Shown here: positions 33,152-47,452 of the stretch, one piece after another
Layout of the letters: every line of letters starts with the position of its first letter
How positions within the stretch are numbered: the first letter of the stretch is position 1
Notes under the pieces: model-generated
What the model was told of the DNA's origin: nothing
What the model saw: the letters and a program-made list of their open reading frames with translations, nothing else
Databases searched by the model: none
NCBI RefSeq assembly: GCF_026212465.1
Contig: NC_080048.1
Location: 27,711,559-27,775,558, forward strand
DNA: 64,000 nucleotides
Origin: Amaranthus tricolor
Taxonomy: Eukaryota > Streptophyta > Magnoliopsida > Caryophyllales > Amaranthaceae
Direction: 5' to 3'
Position numbers and translations under genes: made by a program

Positions 33152-35538
33152 ATGGCTCAAAGCTACCACATGATTAAAAATATTGTGGGAGAAACCGAAA
33201 CATGGAGAATAAAAATCAAAGCAATTTATAAATGGAAAACATTTGAGCACAATGGTGAAGTGAATGGCATCCATACAATTCTTATTGATGAAGAGGTTTA
33301 GCAAATACAACCTTACATAATAGTCTATCTTACATAATAGTATTGACAGGTTTACCAATAATTCTAATACATTGAACTGATTGCAAAACATTAAATAGCA
33401 TAAATATTAACCTTTTACTTCTTCTACACAGACATAATTGTAGAAGTAACTGCATATAGTAATGTAAATGATGGTTTCAAATTATCAATCAAACTTGAAT
33501 TGATTGATGAGGAGTAAGTCATTTTAATATCATATTTTGTTAAAATGAAATTACACAAAAAATGAGTTTAAATAATTATTTAATATTTGTGTTTAATGTA
33601 GAAACAACCAAATTTCAGGAAGGTTTTGGGAACAATATGCAAAGGAAATTTATAGTTACGTATCCAAACCAGAGAATAATAAATCTTTTGTGATTATTCT
33701 TCAATATGCAAAAGTAAAATTATGGAGAGGTAATTATCATTTTAAAATAACCTGTTTGAATGTTGCATGATTAAGAAAATACTTATCTTATTTAATAACT
33801 CTCTATCCATATGTATTAGGTACGACATCATTGACCAATTCAATGTTCATAACGCGACTCACCATTGAACCTGATATTCATGAAGTGCATGAATTTAAAA
33901 GCAGGTATAAAAATCATATAAAACTTTTTATTGGCTCAGATCTTACATCATTGCCTTAGTTATGCATGGCGGCTTAGTAAATTGGTTTGTGCATTTGAAA
34001 AATCTAGAAATTAATACCAAGCCCCAAATTCGTGTACATGTTGGCAAAAATATTTTATGGCATAAAATACAATAAGAATACCATATCAGATGAATTATTT
34101 AGAGGGGCATATATAACTAGAGTAATGCATAAACATGTACCAAATTAAAATACCTAACAAAATGCACCATCAATTACTGTTTTATTTCATTCAACAGAAG
34201 GAAACTCAACGACGGTTCAATAATTCAACGGTCGTCATTGCTTGATGAGTCTAATCACAGTTTAAAATCATCAAAATTAGTATTTCTTCATAATCATGAG
34301 GTTGTGCAATTGAAGGATATAATGCTGCTGCAAAAGGTTATATTTACAACTTTAATTTATAATAATCCTAAATACAAAATAACTAAACCACTGAATTGTA
34401 TGCAAATTGTGAACTACAGGAAGGTTACTATGTCACATATGGCACAATCACATCTATTGATTGTGAGCACGAATGGTCTTATTCATCATGTTACAAATGC
34501 TATGATGTTGTTCAAAAAGAGTCAGATGGTTCCATGAGTTGTCTTACATGCAAAGTACCTATTCTAATTGTTTGGCCAAGGTAAATAATTTGCATAAATT
34601 TTTTGGCTTTTGACTTCTATTGATCTGATTAACCAGTAAAACAAGTAAAATTTCAACAATACACTCAACTAATCTAAATTCCATCAATGTGATTTAAAGG
34701 TACAAGATTTTTGTGCGTGTTTCGGATGGTGTTGGGCAATCCACTTTTGTTCTTTTTGACTCACAAGTGAAGAAAGAATTACAAGTTACTGCTAAAGAGT
34801 TAATTGATAAGCAGGTTAAGGTAATTATTAATAGCATTAAAGTATTACATTTTCTATAAAAAAATAAAAAAATATAACTTTTGTCCCAATATTTTCATTT
34901 TATTTTTATAGAATGGAGATACTGAAACGTTTCCAGAGGAGTTGGAAAAACTCATCAATAAAAAGTATTTGTTTGTGTTTAAAGTTAACAAATACTTTAA
35001 CATAGAAAAAAAAAAGCAAGTCATATTCAGTAAGTAAGCTCACCGATGATGAAGAGCTAATTTTAAAAGGTATTAGCTTTTTTCTCATGATACAAGTTTA
35101 TTCGATTTACATATATAAATTAAACTACCAAATGACTGAATGTTAATTTTTCAATTAGAAGGAAAATGATAGTTCTGTTGAATCAAAAGAACATTCCACT
35201 TCTATGAATCAAGATATTATACAGGTAATATTTTTTTTTTAGTTTGTATGATATGAAATGTTCATAAAAGTATATGTAAACATTATTGATCATAATTATT
35301 TAAAATGCAGAATTGTGACTCAACAACAGAAAATAGCAACTTTCAAACACCAATTAAAGGAGGATTGCAGAAGGTCATTGACATTAGTGACTGTGAGTAT
35401 TCCACAAATAAGAAGACAGTTGAGGATCAAATCAATACTAAAAGAGGTTTGGACAACATATATGACATAAGTGATCTTGAGTGTTCTACTAGCAAAAAAC
35501 ATATTGTTGTGAAGGAGAAGGACCCTATAATAAATTAG
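33152..35538 (+). pseudogene. RPA70-like single-strand-binding gene of the Helitron
   Basis: Eleven segments with AG/GT borders: 33152-33301, 33432-33513, 33602-33729, 33830-33904, 34198-34336, 34420-34580, 34700-34820, 34912-35069, 35159-35224 and 35311-35538, plus an eroded part after 33301. Exon 1 (ETWRIKIKAIYKWK) matches the first OB fold of plant RPA1/DUF223 proteins. Exons 2-4 form the second OB fold (KLSIKLELIDEE, RFWEQYAKEIYSYVS, VIILQYAKVKLWRG, NSMFITRLTIEPDIHEVHEF). Exon 6 holds the C-terminal zinc finger CYKC...CLTC (SSCYKCYDVVQ, GSMSCLTCKVP). The product would coat single-stranded DNA during rolling-circle transposition. Lesions: a TAG at 33299-33301, and a run of 10 A at 35007-35016 that shifts the frame by one. 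The splice sites are all intact. The C-terminal exon repeats DISDCEYSTNKK/DISDLECSTSKK. Confidence 0.78.
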
Positions 35539-36949
35539 ATCTATTACTTCTAATAGACAATGCTTTTTAGTTTATTTTATTAGTTGATGCATTAGGTGGA
35601 TTGTGTTTTTAGAATAATTGATTCATGTTGAGTCCTTGTTATTGTTTTTGGAATCTATTATGTTCAAAACTATAATATGTTTACTTATGTATTAACTTTT
35701 CAATGATTTATAGCAATTAATTTCTATTTATTTACTAATCCATGACAAATCAAACATTTTCAAATTTTCATATGAGGATGTTTACAATATATAACACCAC
35801 TGAATAATTTATAGCAATAATATCAATTACTGTTTATGATTTTCATCCTTTTAAACCAAAACTTTTTAAATAATTATTATCATTTAAAATCCAACATTAT
35901 ATTGTATAAACATATTATTAATAAAACAAAACACATGAGCTGCGATGATTAAATGGCTCTAATCTAAAATCATGTAAACATAATTAGTAAACACACTCAA
36001 TGACTGAAATACTATGAAATAATTTAGCTTACATGAAAAAGTTAAATAAATTAATCGATAAATCTTATAATTGAATTGATAAATTGTACATGATATGGTA
36101 ATTATTAAAAATGTAATGTTTCTTAAAAATAGATTATAAGAACAATAAAAAGGGAACATTGTATACTAAAAGATCTAATTTTTCAAATTTTATATATATT
36201 AAATGTGTATATAACGATTTTAAAAACTTTATACGTAGTAAATTAAATATGGTTCATAGAATTAATGTGCTTTTCACTTGAAAGATATAAAGTTTGATTT
36301 GTTAATAGGTTAATACTGATACAGTATAATTAAAATAAATAAATTCTTGCGATGAGTTAATACTGATACAGCATAATTAAAATAAATAAATTCTTACGAT
36401 GACTACATGACTCTAAGAAATGAAGACCTACACTTGAAGTTCAATATAAATGTTAAATAAATTCAGTAAAAGAATAATGTTTTAATTTATACGATAAATT
36501 AATTATTTTAAAGATTAATATAACTTTTACAAAAATATCACCCTATTATTCAGAAAAGAAACAAATATATCATAAAGATACCAATCAACATGATCATCAA
36601 ATATATTACACTCAAAAATATCATGCAATGGCAATAATATGGAAATAAAGATCATATGCAAGATCATAAAAAATTACAATATAAACAAGATTAATTTGGT
36701 AAGTATATTAAAAATAATACATAATATGATACTATATGTTAATTTTAATATAAAATGCACTTTTAAGGAAAACATTCTAGCAGTTTCTATATTTAACTTG
36801 GATGCTCTTAACATTATTCAACAAACAATTTACAATAATAAATTATGTTTTTATTAATTGTCTGGTTTTTATTAATATTAATATGATCCATTATTAATAT
36901 TAATGATAAATGGAGATAAATAATTGTTGATTTGTACATTTTTCTCTAC
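35539..36949. other. AT-rich spacer between the two Helitron genes
   Basis: Nothing coding recognised. A short duplication of ttaatactgatacag.ataatta with aaataaataaattctt occurs at 36309-36345 and 36357-36393. Confidence 0.5.
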
Positions 36950-37560
36950 ATGAAGTTGGAAATTCTAAGCATGGAGAATTATAGTCTTTCAAAAATTGCA
37001 AGAATGAATAGAAAAAGAATAATTGAAAATCGAAAGAAACACAAGAATGACACACGATTGAGTAAAGGTAACTTTTAAACAATTGTAATTGCTTTATAAT
37101 TATTATATAAAAAATTAAATTATATTAAATATGTTTTACTTGATGAACGCAGGAATTTCTATTGAATCTTCAAAGTCGTCGTCAGATACTCAAACAGTGC
37201 AAAGTTTAAAAACTCAAATGAGTGCATTGTCCGACATAACAAATGGTATATATTCTTTAACATTAAAAAATTTCATTATTATTTAATTTTTGCTTGACAT
37301 TTGTAATTTATATGACAATATTTTATTTGATATAAGTTATAAGAAATGTTGATAATTTTCTAATGCAACATTGTTTCTAAATGTTTAAAGAAAATACCTG
37401 TAAGAAACAAGTGATTCCAAGCTTTGTGTACATTCTTTAACAAACGCCCCCACATTGTTAACAGCATGAATTAATTTTTCATGTATAAAAAATTGAACAG
37501 ATCAACGGTTAGTTTTATTATCAAATGTATAAATAAAATGCATTCATCATAAACAATAAA

Positions 37561-37636
37561 GGTAATTGTTTAACATGTTAATTTACATCAAATTAACATG
37601 TTAATTTACATCAAATTAACATGTTAAACAATTACC
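37561..37636. repeat. Perfect 76-bp inverted repeat
   Basis: The outer arms ggtaattgtttaacatgtta + attt (37561-37584) and its exact reverse complement (37613-37636) flank a centre in which aaattaacatgttaattt is itself a palindrome, bordered by acatc on each side. The core aacatgtt occurs three times. It could form a long hairpin or cruciform. Confidence 0.9.
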
Positions 37637-39189
37637 GTTACCGTGAACATCTAGACCAAAGAACATAATGTATAATAATAGATACGTTTTTCATATTGTT
37701 TTTTTCTTCAAGTAATAATTGTATAAAACAATTTTATTTAAGTTATTTTTAAAGGAAAATTGAAGACATTTTTTAATAAATACCGAGTAGTTTATTTTTT
37801 TCATGTATATACACACTTAAAGTACAACAAAATTATAATTTATAATCGGAAAATAGTTAGAAGATTATTACATGTTGATATGAACAAACAGATTTACTTT
37901 TTCCAAGCGTCATATTATTTATTATTTATTAGAGTTAACCAAAAAAATATCACTCAGTTTAAATAATAGATTGATCTGGAAATTTGCTTAATAACTATGT
38001 TAAATTACTCAAAATAAAACATGCATAATTACTGTACACATATAGTATAATTTATGAACTAAATTATGTTCTAACTTTCAAAGGTCATATTATTTTTTAA
38101 AAAATAAACCCAAAAAATTAGCTGATTAGTTGAATGATAATCTAGAAGTTATTTTAACAATTATGTTAACTCATTCAAAATCAAACATGGATAAAACTGT
38201 AGATCAAATTATAATGCAGTTAACTACATTTTAAAAAAGTATAAACATCTATCAACAAAATTGTAAGTATTATTATATATATGAAAGAGGGATACCAAAT
38301 TTTATTTAGAGGAGTAGATATACCAAAAACCAATTGTGAAATTTCTCCTAATATTATATGAAAACCCTTTTAAATATTGAAAAGTCGATTCATCGTATTA
38401 TAAACAAACCAATTTTAGAAAAAAAAAAATAATCACTAAAAAATGTTTTTTTCAACTTAACGAAATGATAAATCGATCTATTTTTGAAAAATCTACAGAA
38501 ATCAAATAAAAATTTTCAAACAAAAAAAATATTAAATAATTTTATAAAAATCAAAGGATAAAATCGTTTAGTATTTTAGAAATCGTTTAAAATAAACTAG
38601 ATTGAATGTTATAAAATATAAAGGATTGACTCATATTATCACATGTTAAACTAATTTATCAAAAATCTACTACAAAAAATAATTTTCTACATAAAAAATA
38701 ATAAATCGACTTAGTTTTTTGTAAGATATATCTAGACAAATCAATTAAGACATTTTTAGAGAAGAAAAATACCGGTGATTTTATTAAAATTGAAAGATAA
38801 ACTTATTTATTTTTTTCAATCTGACTTGAAAAACCAGTAAAAACTACATAAAAAGTCTTCGATACTAAGAGAGAATTTTTGAATGGTTAGAAAGAGAAAA
38901 AAATTGGAGTTTAGAAATGGCGAATGAAAGAGATGAGTTAATAGTTGTGCAAGTGCAATACAATTAAACTGACAAATGCCATACACATAACCTATGCATT
39001 TACTCTAATACCATTTCCCAACACAAAATCATCATGACTTGAAAGAACAAAGTGGTATTGGAACGTGGTTTTGGCCTATTGTTTTCATATGCCATATTAT
39101 ATGAATGGTTTTTATTTTTGTTTTACCCACTCTTTTCTGTTATTGTTTTTTCATTTATTTTATACACAAATCAATATATTGTTTAAATT

Positions 39190-39614
39190 AGTAATATTTA
39201 TAATTGGAGATAATTTAATATTGTAAAAAATTGTATTAATAAAAATTAAATCTAGACGAATCAAATAATATCACATTTTGTTATTTTCTCTTATCCATTA
39301 TTATTGTCTTATTTGATTTTGACATATTTGTCAATTAATTATTTTAATCTTAAATATCATTAATTATACTTGATTATAAATGTATTTTTGTACAAATATC
39401 AGAATACTACTATTTATAAATTGTTAATAACTGTAATTGGAGATTATTTAAAAATATAAAAAAAATTGTTATTAATAAAAATTAAATTTAGATGAGTCGA
39501 ATAACATTAAACTTTACTATTTCCATTTACTCACTATTTTTGTGTTATTTGATTTTGACATATTCGTCAATTTATTATTTAATCTTAAATATCATTGATT
39601 GTACTTGAGTAAAT
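39190..39614. repeat. Tandem duplication, unit about 233 bp
   Basis: taattggagataattta (39201) and taattggagattattta (39434) start two parallel copies sharing attaataaaaattaaatcta, ttatttgattttgacatatt and atcttaaatatcatt.att. Confidence 0.75.
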
Positions 39615-40609
39615 ATTATCAAAATAATAAATTTTTCATCAATAAGACTTAACTTAAATCACATTTGACTATATTTTAACTAAAGACCTCAAAGAGTAAG
39701 CTATTATCAGTTGAGCAATCGTTCGACAAGAATTAGATGGGACTTTTAAAAATAAAGATGATTACATGTTAAAAAAAATTACTTTTAATAAAAATAGATT
39801 AAAAGATTATCTTTAGGAGAGGGAAAATAAATAAATAGTTTCATAACCTTTATAATTGGATCATTGTTAAGGATGGTGTAAGAGTGATTGATAAATATTG
39901 TTCAAAAATCAAACGGGATAATAATAATGAATAACAAAGAGTAAATTTTAGCTTATAAATTAAATATAAAATATAATTTTTAATGTTTATGAATTATATT
40001 TTATATCTAATATTTTATCACATTTGTACAGTTGATTTTTCTCATCCACGTTCAAAACGTCGTCATACTGTGCACCAAGCCTATACCCAGACAATGAAGG
40101 TTTATTGTCAGGTAATTCTCACATGACTCAAAATTATTACCAATTTTAATATGGATTGTAAGTATGATGAAAAAAATAATTATTGTACATTTTATTATAG
40201 TCTTATGACTTTTATTAATAATAGTTTTTTATTCTTTGATTTATAGTAGTTGATTTATCGCAATTACAAAAATCAACGGCGCATTCTATACCCACTTATC
40301 CTCAAGTATCCTCAAACAAACTTACTCGGGCTGGAAAGTATACTATTGGTAGAAATTTCATCAAAAGACATACAACCAACGTTCTTGACTTAAATGATGC
40401 TCATTTAGAAAATAATAGTGATATAGGTAAGTATTATGTATAAGGTTCTATAATATCCCAATATTAAATAGAGTTGATGTCATATAAATTTTTGAGTTAA
40501 GAAAAAAATATGCAGTGAACTTATACATTACTTTTTACATCATACTAATAAAATTAATTTTTATTTATTGTTTAGATGATGAAAAATTTACAAGAACAGA
40601 TGGTGAAGG

Positions 40610-40757
<148 letters not shown>

Positions 40758-43033
40758 TAAAAATTTGTTTTTAGTTATTTATTAATATTTAAAGTGTAAT
40801 ATTCTTTTTACAGTGTATTTTGATGTTGGAGATCTTGACTTTAAATGTGAGTATTGTTTGGCCTTTATGTGGGCAAACGAAAGAGCGCGGAAGGATGGAT
40901 CATTGAAAATGCAAAGTTTTCATTATGTTGTATGAAAGGCAAAGTTCAAATTCCTACACTTAAAAACCCACCGAGATTTTTGGAGGATTTATTGAGCAGG
41001 AAAGATTCTAGGAGTAGATATTTTGTTGAAAATATACGTGCGTTTAAGATGATGTTTGCATTTACATCAATGGGAGGTCGAGAAGATAATACTGTTAACA
41101 AAGGTCGAGTGCCATATTGTTTTAGACTAGGAGGTCAAAATTACCATAGAATTGGTAGTTTGTTGCCAACAGAAGGAAATACAGCAAAGTTTCAACAATT
41201 ACATCGTAGATACTGAAAATGAGATTGAAAACAGAAAAGCTTTTAGGTAATTTATAATAAATTATTTTTTTATTATTATAATTTATGTTTAAGTAAAATA
41301 TATTAATGTATTTTTGACCATTCATTTCAGTTATGAAACTACAAAGGAATTTGATGATGTTTTGTTGAAAGAATTAAAACAAATGATTGATGAATTTAAC
41401 CCGTATGCTAAGGTATACAGAATGGCAAGAGACATAATTGACTTGAACAATGAGGTTAACATTCAATTAAAGTTGATTGGGAAAAGAGCTACAGATGGTA
41501 GGACATATAATATGCCATCTGCATCTGAAGTAGCTGCCCTTATTGTAGGAGATATTGATAGTTCGTGTGAAGAGAGGGACATAATTATTGAGAATCGAAG
41601 TGGATTATTGAAGCGTTTTAGTGAGTTGCACCCCTCATATCTAGCTTTACAATATCCCTTAATTTTTGTATATGGAGAAGATGGGTATAGAATTGGTATA
41701 AATCATAGAGGATTGGAGTCTTACTCTTCATCGAATTCTAATCAAAGGATCAAATTAACCATGCATGAATGGTTTGCCTATAGACTGATGGATAGGGAAA
41801 ATGAAGCAGATACAATTTTACGATCTGGAAAATTATTTCAATAATTTATTGTTGATGGGTGGACAATGATTGAATTAGAAAGGCTATTTTTTGTCCGTAA
41901 AAATCATACGCTATTAAGGGCTGAAAATTATAATAGTCTGCTTGATTCGAATTCTAATGGTATTCCAGATTTATCAAATACTGGTCGTCGTGTTGTGTTA
42001 CCATCTACATTCCATGGAGGTGATCGTTTTATGACTGAACTATATCATGATGCTATGGGAATTGCAAGACATATGGATATCCGGATTTGTTCATTACATT
42101 CATGTGTAGTTCCATATGGCCTGAAATATCTAGATTCGTTAAGAAGAGGAATTTGCGTCCTGAAGATAGATCAGATACACTTTGTCGAGTATTCAAGCTT
42201 AAATTAGACCAGTTGTTGATAGATATTACAAAAGGAAGTTTGTTTGGCAAAGCCAATGCAGGTTAGTTACTTACTTTGCTTCGTTTATTTTATAGATAAA
42301 TATTGAAGAAGATTTAATTTATTTAACATGCTTCTAATTTTAATTTATTTGCAGTTGTCTATAGTGTTGAATTTCAAAAAAGAGGACTACCACATGCACA
42401 CATTGTATTATTTCTACATCGAGACGATAAAATTCCAAGAATAGAAGATGTAGACAACATAATATCTGCAGAGATTCCAGATAAAAATCTTTTTCCCATT
42501 TTGTACGAGAATGTAAAAGATTTTATGATACATGGTCCATGTGTTACCTTAAATTTAAATTCACCGTGTATGAGAGATAGAAGCTGTAGTAAAAGATATC
42601 CAAAATAATTCAACAATACTACAGTACTAAGTGATGAAGGATATCCTGTTAAGGGCCCAACAAGTTTTGAAGATATTCGTACCATAAATGGTGTTCTTTA
42701 CTCTACATTTAAAGATGCTTGTTATGCAATGGGTTTGTTAGATGATGATAAAGAATATATTGATGCTATATTAGAGGCAAGTTTTTGGGGATCTGCACAC
42801 TACTTATGAAAATTATTTGCCATTTTGCTTATGTCTAATAGTATATCTAGACCTGAATTTGTTTGGAACAGTACATGGCATGTGCTTTCAGAAGATGTAC
42901 TATATAGGCAACGCATGATACTTCGATTTCCTGGTAATTTTTTTTAATTATTTAATTTAATTAACAAATAGCTTTTATTAATCATGTTTAACCATTAAAT
43001 ATTATACTAATTTATTATAATTGATAATTGCAG

Positions 43034-44703
43034 ATTTGAAGCTTAGTGATGAACAATTGAAATGCTATGCATTAGTTGATATAGAGAAGATTCTGCAGAA
43101 TAATGGTTGTTCACTACGCAATTATAGCAATGAGTTACTTCCAGATGAATTAATAATTCAGGATAGTTTTAATAGACTCATAGCTGATGAGTTAAGTTAT
43201 GATAGAGAAGCACTACGCATAGAGAATGAGCAGTTATTTAAATGTTTGACTGCTGAACAACGGATCATATATGATGATATTATGCGGGCTATGAATGATA
43301 ATAAAGGTGGTGTTCTTTTCCTTTATGGGCATGGCGGAACCGGTAAAACATTTATGTGGAGAACTTTGTGTGCAGCTATTCGATCAAAAGGGGATATTGT
43401 CCTTCCTGTTGCTTCAAGTGGTATTGCTTCTCTATTACTGCCAGGAGGAAGAACTGCACATTCAAGATTTGGAATTCCTTTGATTGCCACTCCTAATTCT
43501 ATGTGCAGAGGTATTACTCCAGGTAGCGATTTAACCTCTTTGTTGAATAAGACTAAGCTCATCATTTGGGATGAAGCCCCTATGACGAACAAATATTGTT
43601 TTGAAGCTTTGGACAGGAGAATGCGAGATGCTTTACGAGATTCAAATGGTATTGCTTCGGACTCTCCATTTGCTGGTAAGGTAGTTCTTTTTGGAGGTGA
43701 TTTTAGGCAAGTATTACCAGTTATTCCAAAAGGAACACGACAAGATATAGTTTTTGCATCATTAAACTCTTCTTGCATTTGGCATTCGTGTAAGGTTTTA
43801 AGGCTTACAAAGAATATGAGGTTGCAAACTCAGTCTGTTGATGATAATGATTTAAAGGATTTCGCTGATTGGATTTTAAAGATTGGTGATGCCATACTAG
43901 GGGAACCTAATGATGGAGAAGCGATTATTGATATTCCTGATCAATTTCTCATTAAGGATGTTGTAGATCCTATTGGTGCCATAGTTGAAAGTACATATCC
44001 ATCCATACAGGAGAACTTAAGTGACACAAACTTTTTTCAAGAAAGGGCCATACTTTGTCCTACAAATGATATTGTTGGAAAAGTGAATGAATATGTTCTT
44101 TCATTATTACCCGGGGACGAAAAGGTTTACTTAAGTTCTGATTCTATAAGTAAAGCAGATGGATGTTTTGAGTCTGATGCCGATGCTTTTTCTGTAGAGT
44201 ACTTAAACAGTATTAAGTGCTCTGGCCTTCCAAATCATGAGCTGAAATTGAAGATTGGTGCTCCTGTTTTGATGCTTAGAAACATTGATCAATCAACTGG
44301 ATTGTGTAATGGCACACGATTGGTAGTAAACCAACTTGGAGATCACATTGTCGAGGAAACTATTCTTACGGGATACAATAAAGGAGAAAAGGTTTTCATA
44401 CCAAGAATAACATTGACTCCAACAGATACCACACAGCTCCCAAAAAGACTTCAAAGAAGACAATTTCCTTTGATGCTTTATTTTGCGATGACTATTAATA
44501 AAAGTCAAGGACAATCGTTAAGTCATGTTGGATTGTTTTTCCCTAAACCTATATTCAGTCATGGACAACTTTATGTTGTCGTATCAAGAGTGAGAAGTAA
44601 GAAAGGACTTAAAATTCTTATTGTTGACAAAGATAATCAAACCACTACGTTGTCGTCGTCTACTAACAATGTGGTATATAAAGAAGTATTTCAACACTTA
44701 TGA
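43034..44703 (+). CDS. Helitron PIF1-family helicase domain (last exon)
   Basis: A 555-codon open exon begins DLKLSDEQLKCYALVDIEKI after an AG acceptor (attgcag) and ends EVFQHL at a TGA. It is a complete SF1B PIF1-type 5'-3' DNA helicase: Walker A in LFLYGHGGTGKTFMW (around residue 100), Walker B in KLIIWDEAPM, the GGDFRQVLPV motif, and the C-terminal FAMTINKSQGQSLSHVGLF and YVVVSRVRSKKGL motifs. In a Helitron it unwinds the displaced strand after Rep nicking. All motifs are intact and there is no stop, in contrast to the decayed Rep part just upstream. It resembles host PIF1, but the upstream Rep exons and the DLxLSDEQLKxYALxxIE linker are specific to Helitrons. An extra 3' exon may follow at about 44790 (ttgcag). 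Confidence 0.88.
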
Positions 44704-44971
44704 GGTAAAAAATTACGTTCATATTCTTTAAGTAATTTCTTTTGATAGTTTTATTATTAATATAACTAATCAATATATATATATTGCAGGGTGTTTCATA
44801 CAAGTTAGTCACAAGATGATCTATATTGAAGTTATGAAGTCATTTTTGTAATAAAAATATTGATTTAGTTGTAATTATTTAATTATTGTAACGAACTTAA
44901 GTTATTAATAATAAATTTTGTATTACCATTTATTATTTTCCTAATTTTATTAAACAAAAATTTTAAATATT

Positions 44972-46489
<1,518 letters not shown>

Positions 46490-46546
46490 AATACTAACTA
46501 ATAACCTTTACAAAAATTATAATCCAAGTATAAAATTAACTCAATT

Positions 46547-46585
46547 TTTTTTTAATCTCCGTGCATGGTACGGGTATCTATCTAG
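46547..46585 (+). other. Helitron 3' terminus (hairpin + CTAG)
   Basis: CCGTGC-atg-GTACGG (46559-46573) forms a 6-bp hairpin with one G-T pair. It is followed by GTATCTATCTAG, ending at 46585, and then T. Helitron 3' ends are defined by a GC-rich hairpin about 10 bp before CTRR, with insertion between A and T. Confidence 0.68.
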
Positions 46586-47150
46586 TAATATATAAACCTG
46601 TTGAATTTGAAATGGATCATGGTCTGGGTGTGTATATGGGTTGAGTAAATGTATATAATATGGGTTGGAAAATCAAAACTTATAAAAACCACGAAAGTGG
46701 TTTCATTATTTATTGTGATTTGGCAAAAATTGGATAAAAATTGTTTGGAAAAAATTGCATATGGTCGGGTTTTGCCCAAAAATAATTTATCAGGTCCAAT
46801 TTCAAGTATTGTGTCTGTTGAACGAATTTTAAAATTAGTTTTCATTCAACAAATTTTCACTGGTTACCTATTAAAATAATATTTTTTTCTTTTCTTATTT
46901 TAAAGATTATTATATAAGAAAATTTAAGTCCTATTTCCTCTCGAACTCTCTTTATTTTAATATTAATTTAATTTCTTATTTAATTTAAATGTATAAATAT
47001 GTATTTTAATATTGATTTTAAATTAATATTTTAAATAACTCATTTTTTAAAATCACGTTACAATGAGTGAAAATAACCTTAATTATCTTATTGGTATGCG
47101 TGTTGGAAAAATCGGTGCATAATCATATCGATTGGATTTTCAAATAACAA
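46586..47150. other. Gap between Helitron and PMD element
   Basis: AT-rich sequence with no recognised gene. The part near 47085-47150 (gttggaaaaatcggtgcata, attttcaaataac) resembles, in the same orientation, the sequence beyond the right end of the PMD element (50920-50990). Confidence 0.4.
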
Positions 47151-47317
47151 TGCCCTTTTCCAAAAACTGTTTTGATAAGAATAATTTGAGCTATTTCCTA
47201 GAATATTGCAAATTAATAAATTAATTCTCATTTTGCTTGAAATGGGAAACTATTTCCCACATTACCGTCCATGTAGGATAGGTGTGATAAATTTTTTTTT
47301 AATATTTTTTTTAATAT

Positions 47318-47452
47318 AACCGCTACATGAAATGACGGTTTTGTTTAGGGATTTGAAGTAAACCGCTAGATGAAATGGCGGTTTGTTAATTTTTAATTTT
47401 TTTAAAATAAAAATAATAATATTGGGTAAACCGCCACTCGAAGTGGCGGTTT
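47318..47452. repeat. Left cluster of 24-bp palindromes (3 copies)
   Basis: Copies at 47318-47341, 47361-47384 and 47429-47452. Each runs AACCGC, then a centre such as CACTCGAAGTG, then GCGGTTT, with the last copy a perfect palindrome over most of its length. Confidence 0.85.

Larger units (their letters stand above)
37246..40031 (+). other. 2.8-kb AT-rich intron of the Helitron gene
   Basis: No coding exon recognised between the exon ending at 37245 (gtatat donor) and the next at 40032 (gtacag acceptor). It contains the palindrome at 37561-37636 and the tandem duplication at 39190-39614, and is otherwise very AT-rich. Confidence 0.5.

Noticed and set aside
43034..44703. Host PIF1 helicase gene
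   Set aside because: It is spliced in frame to Helitron Rep exons, lies next to an RPA-like gene and is followed by a Helitron 3' end.
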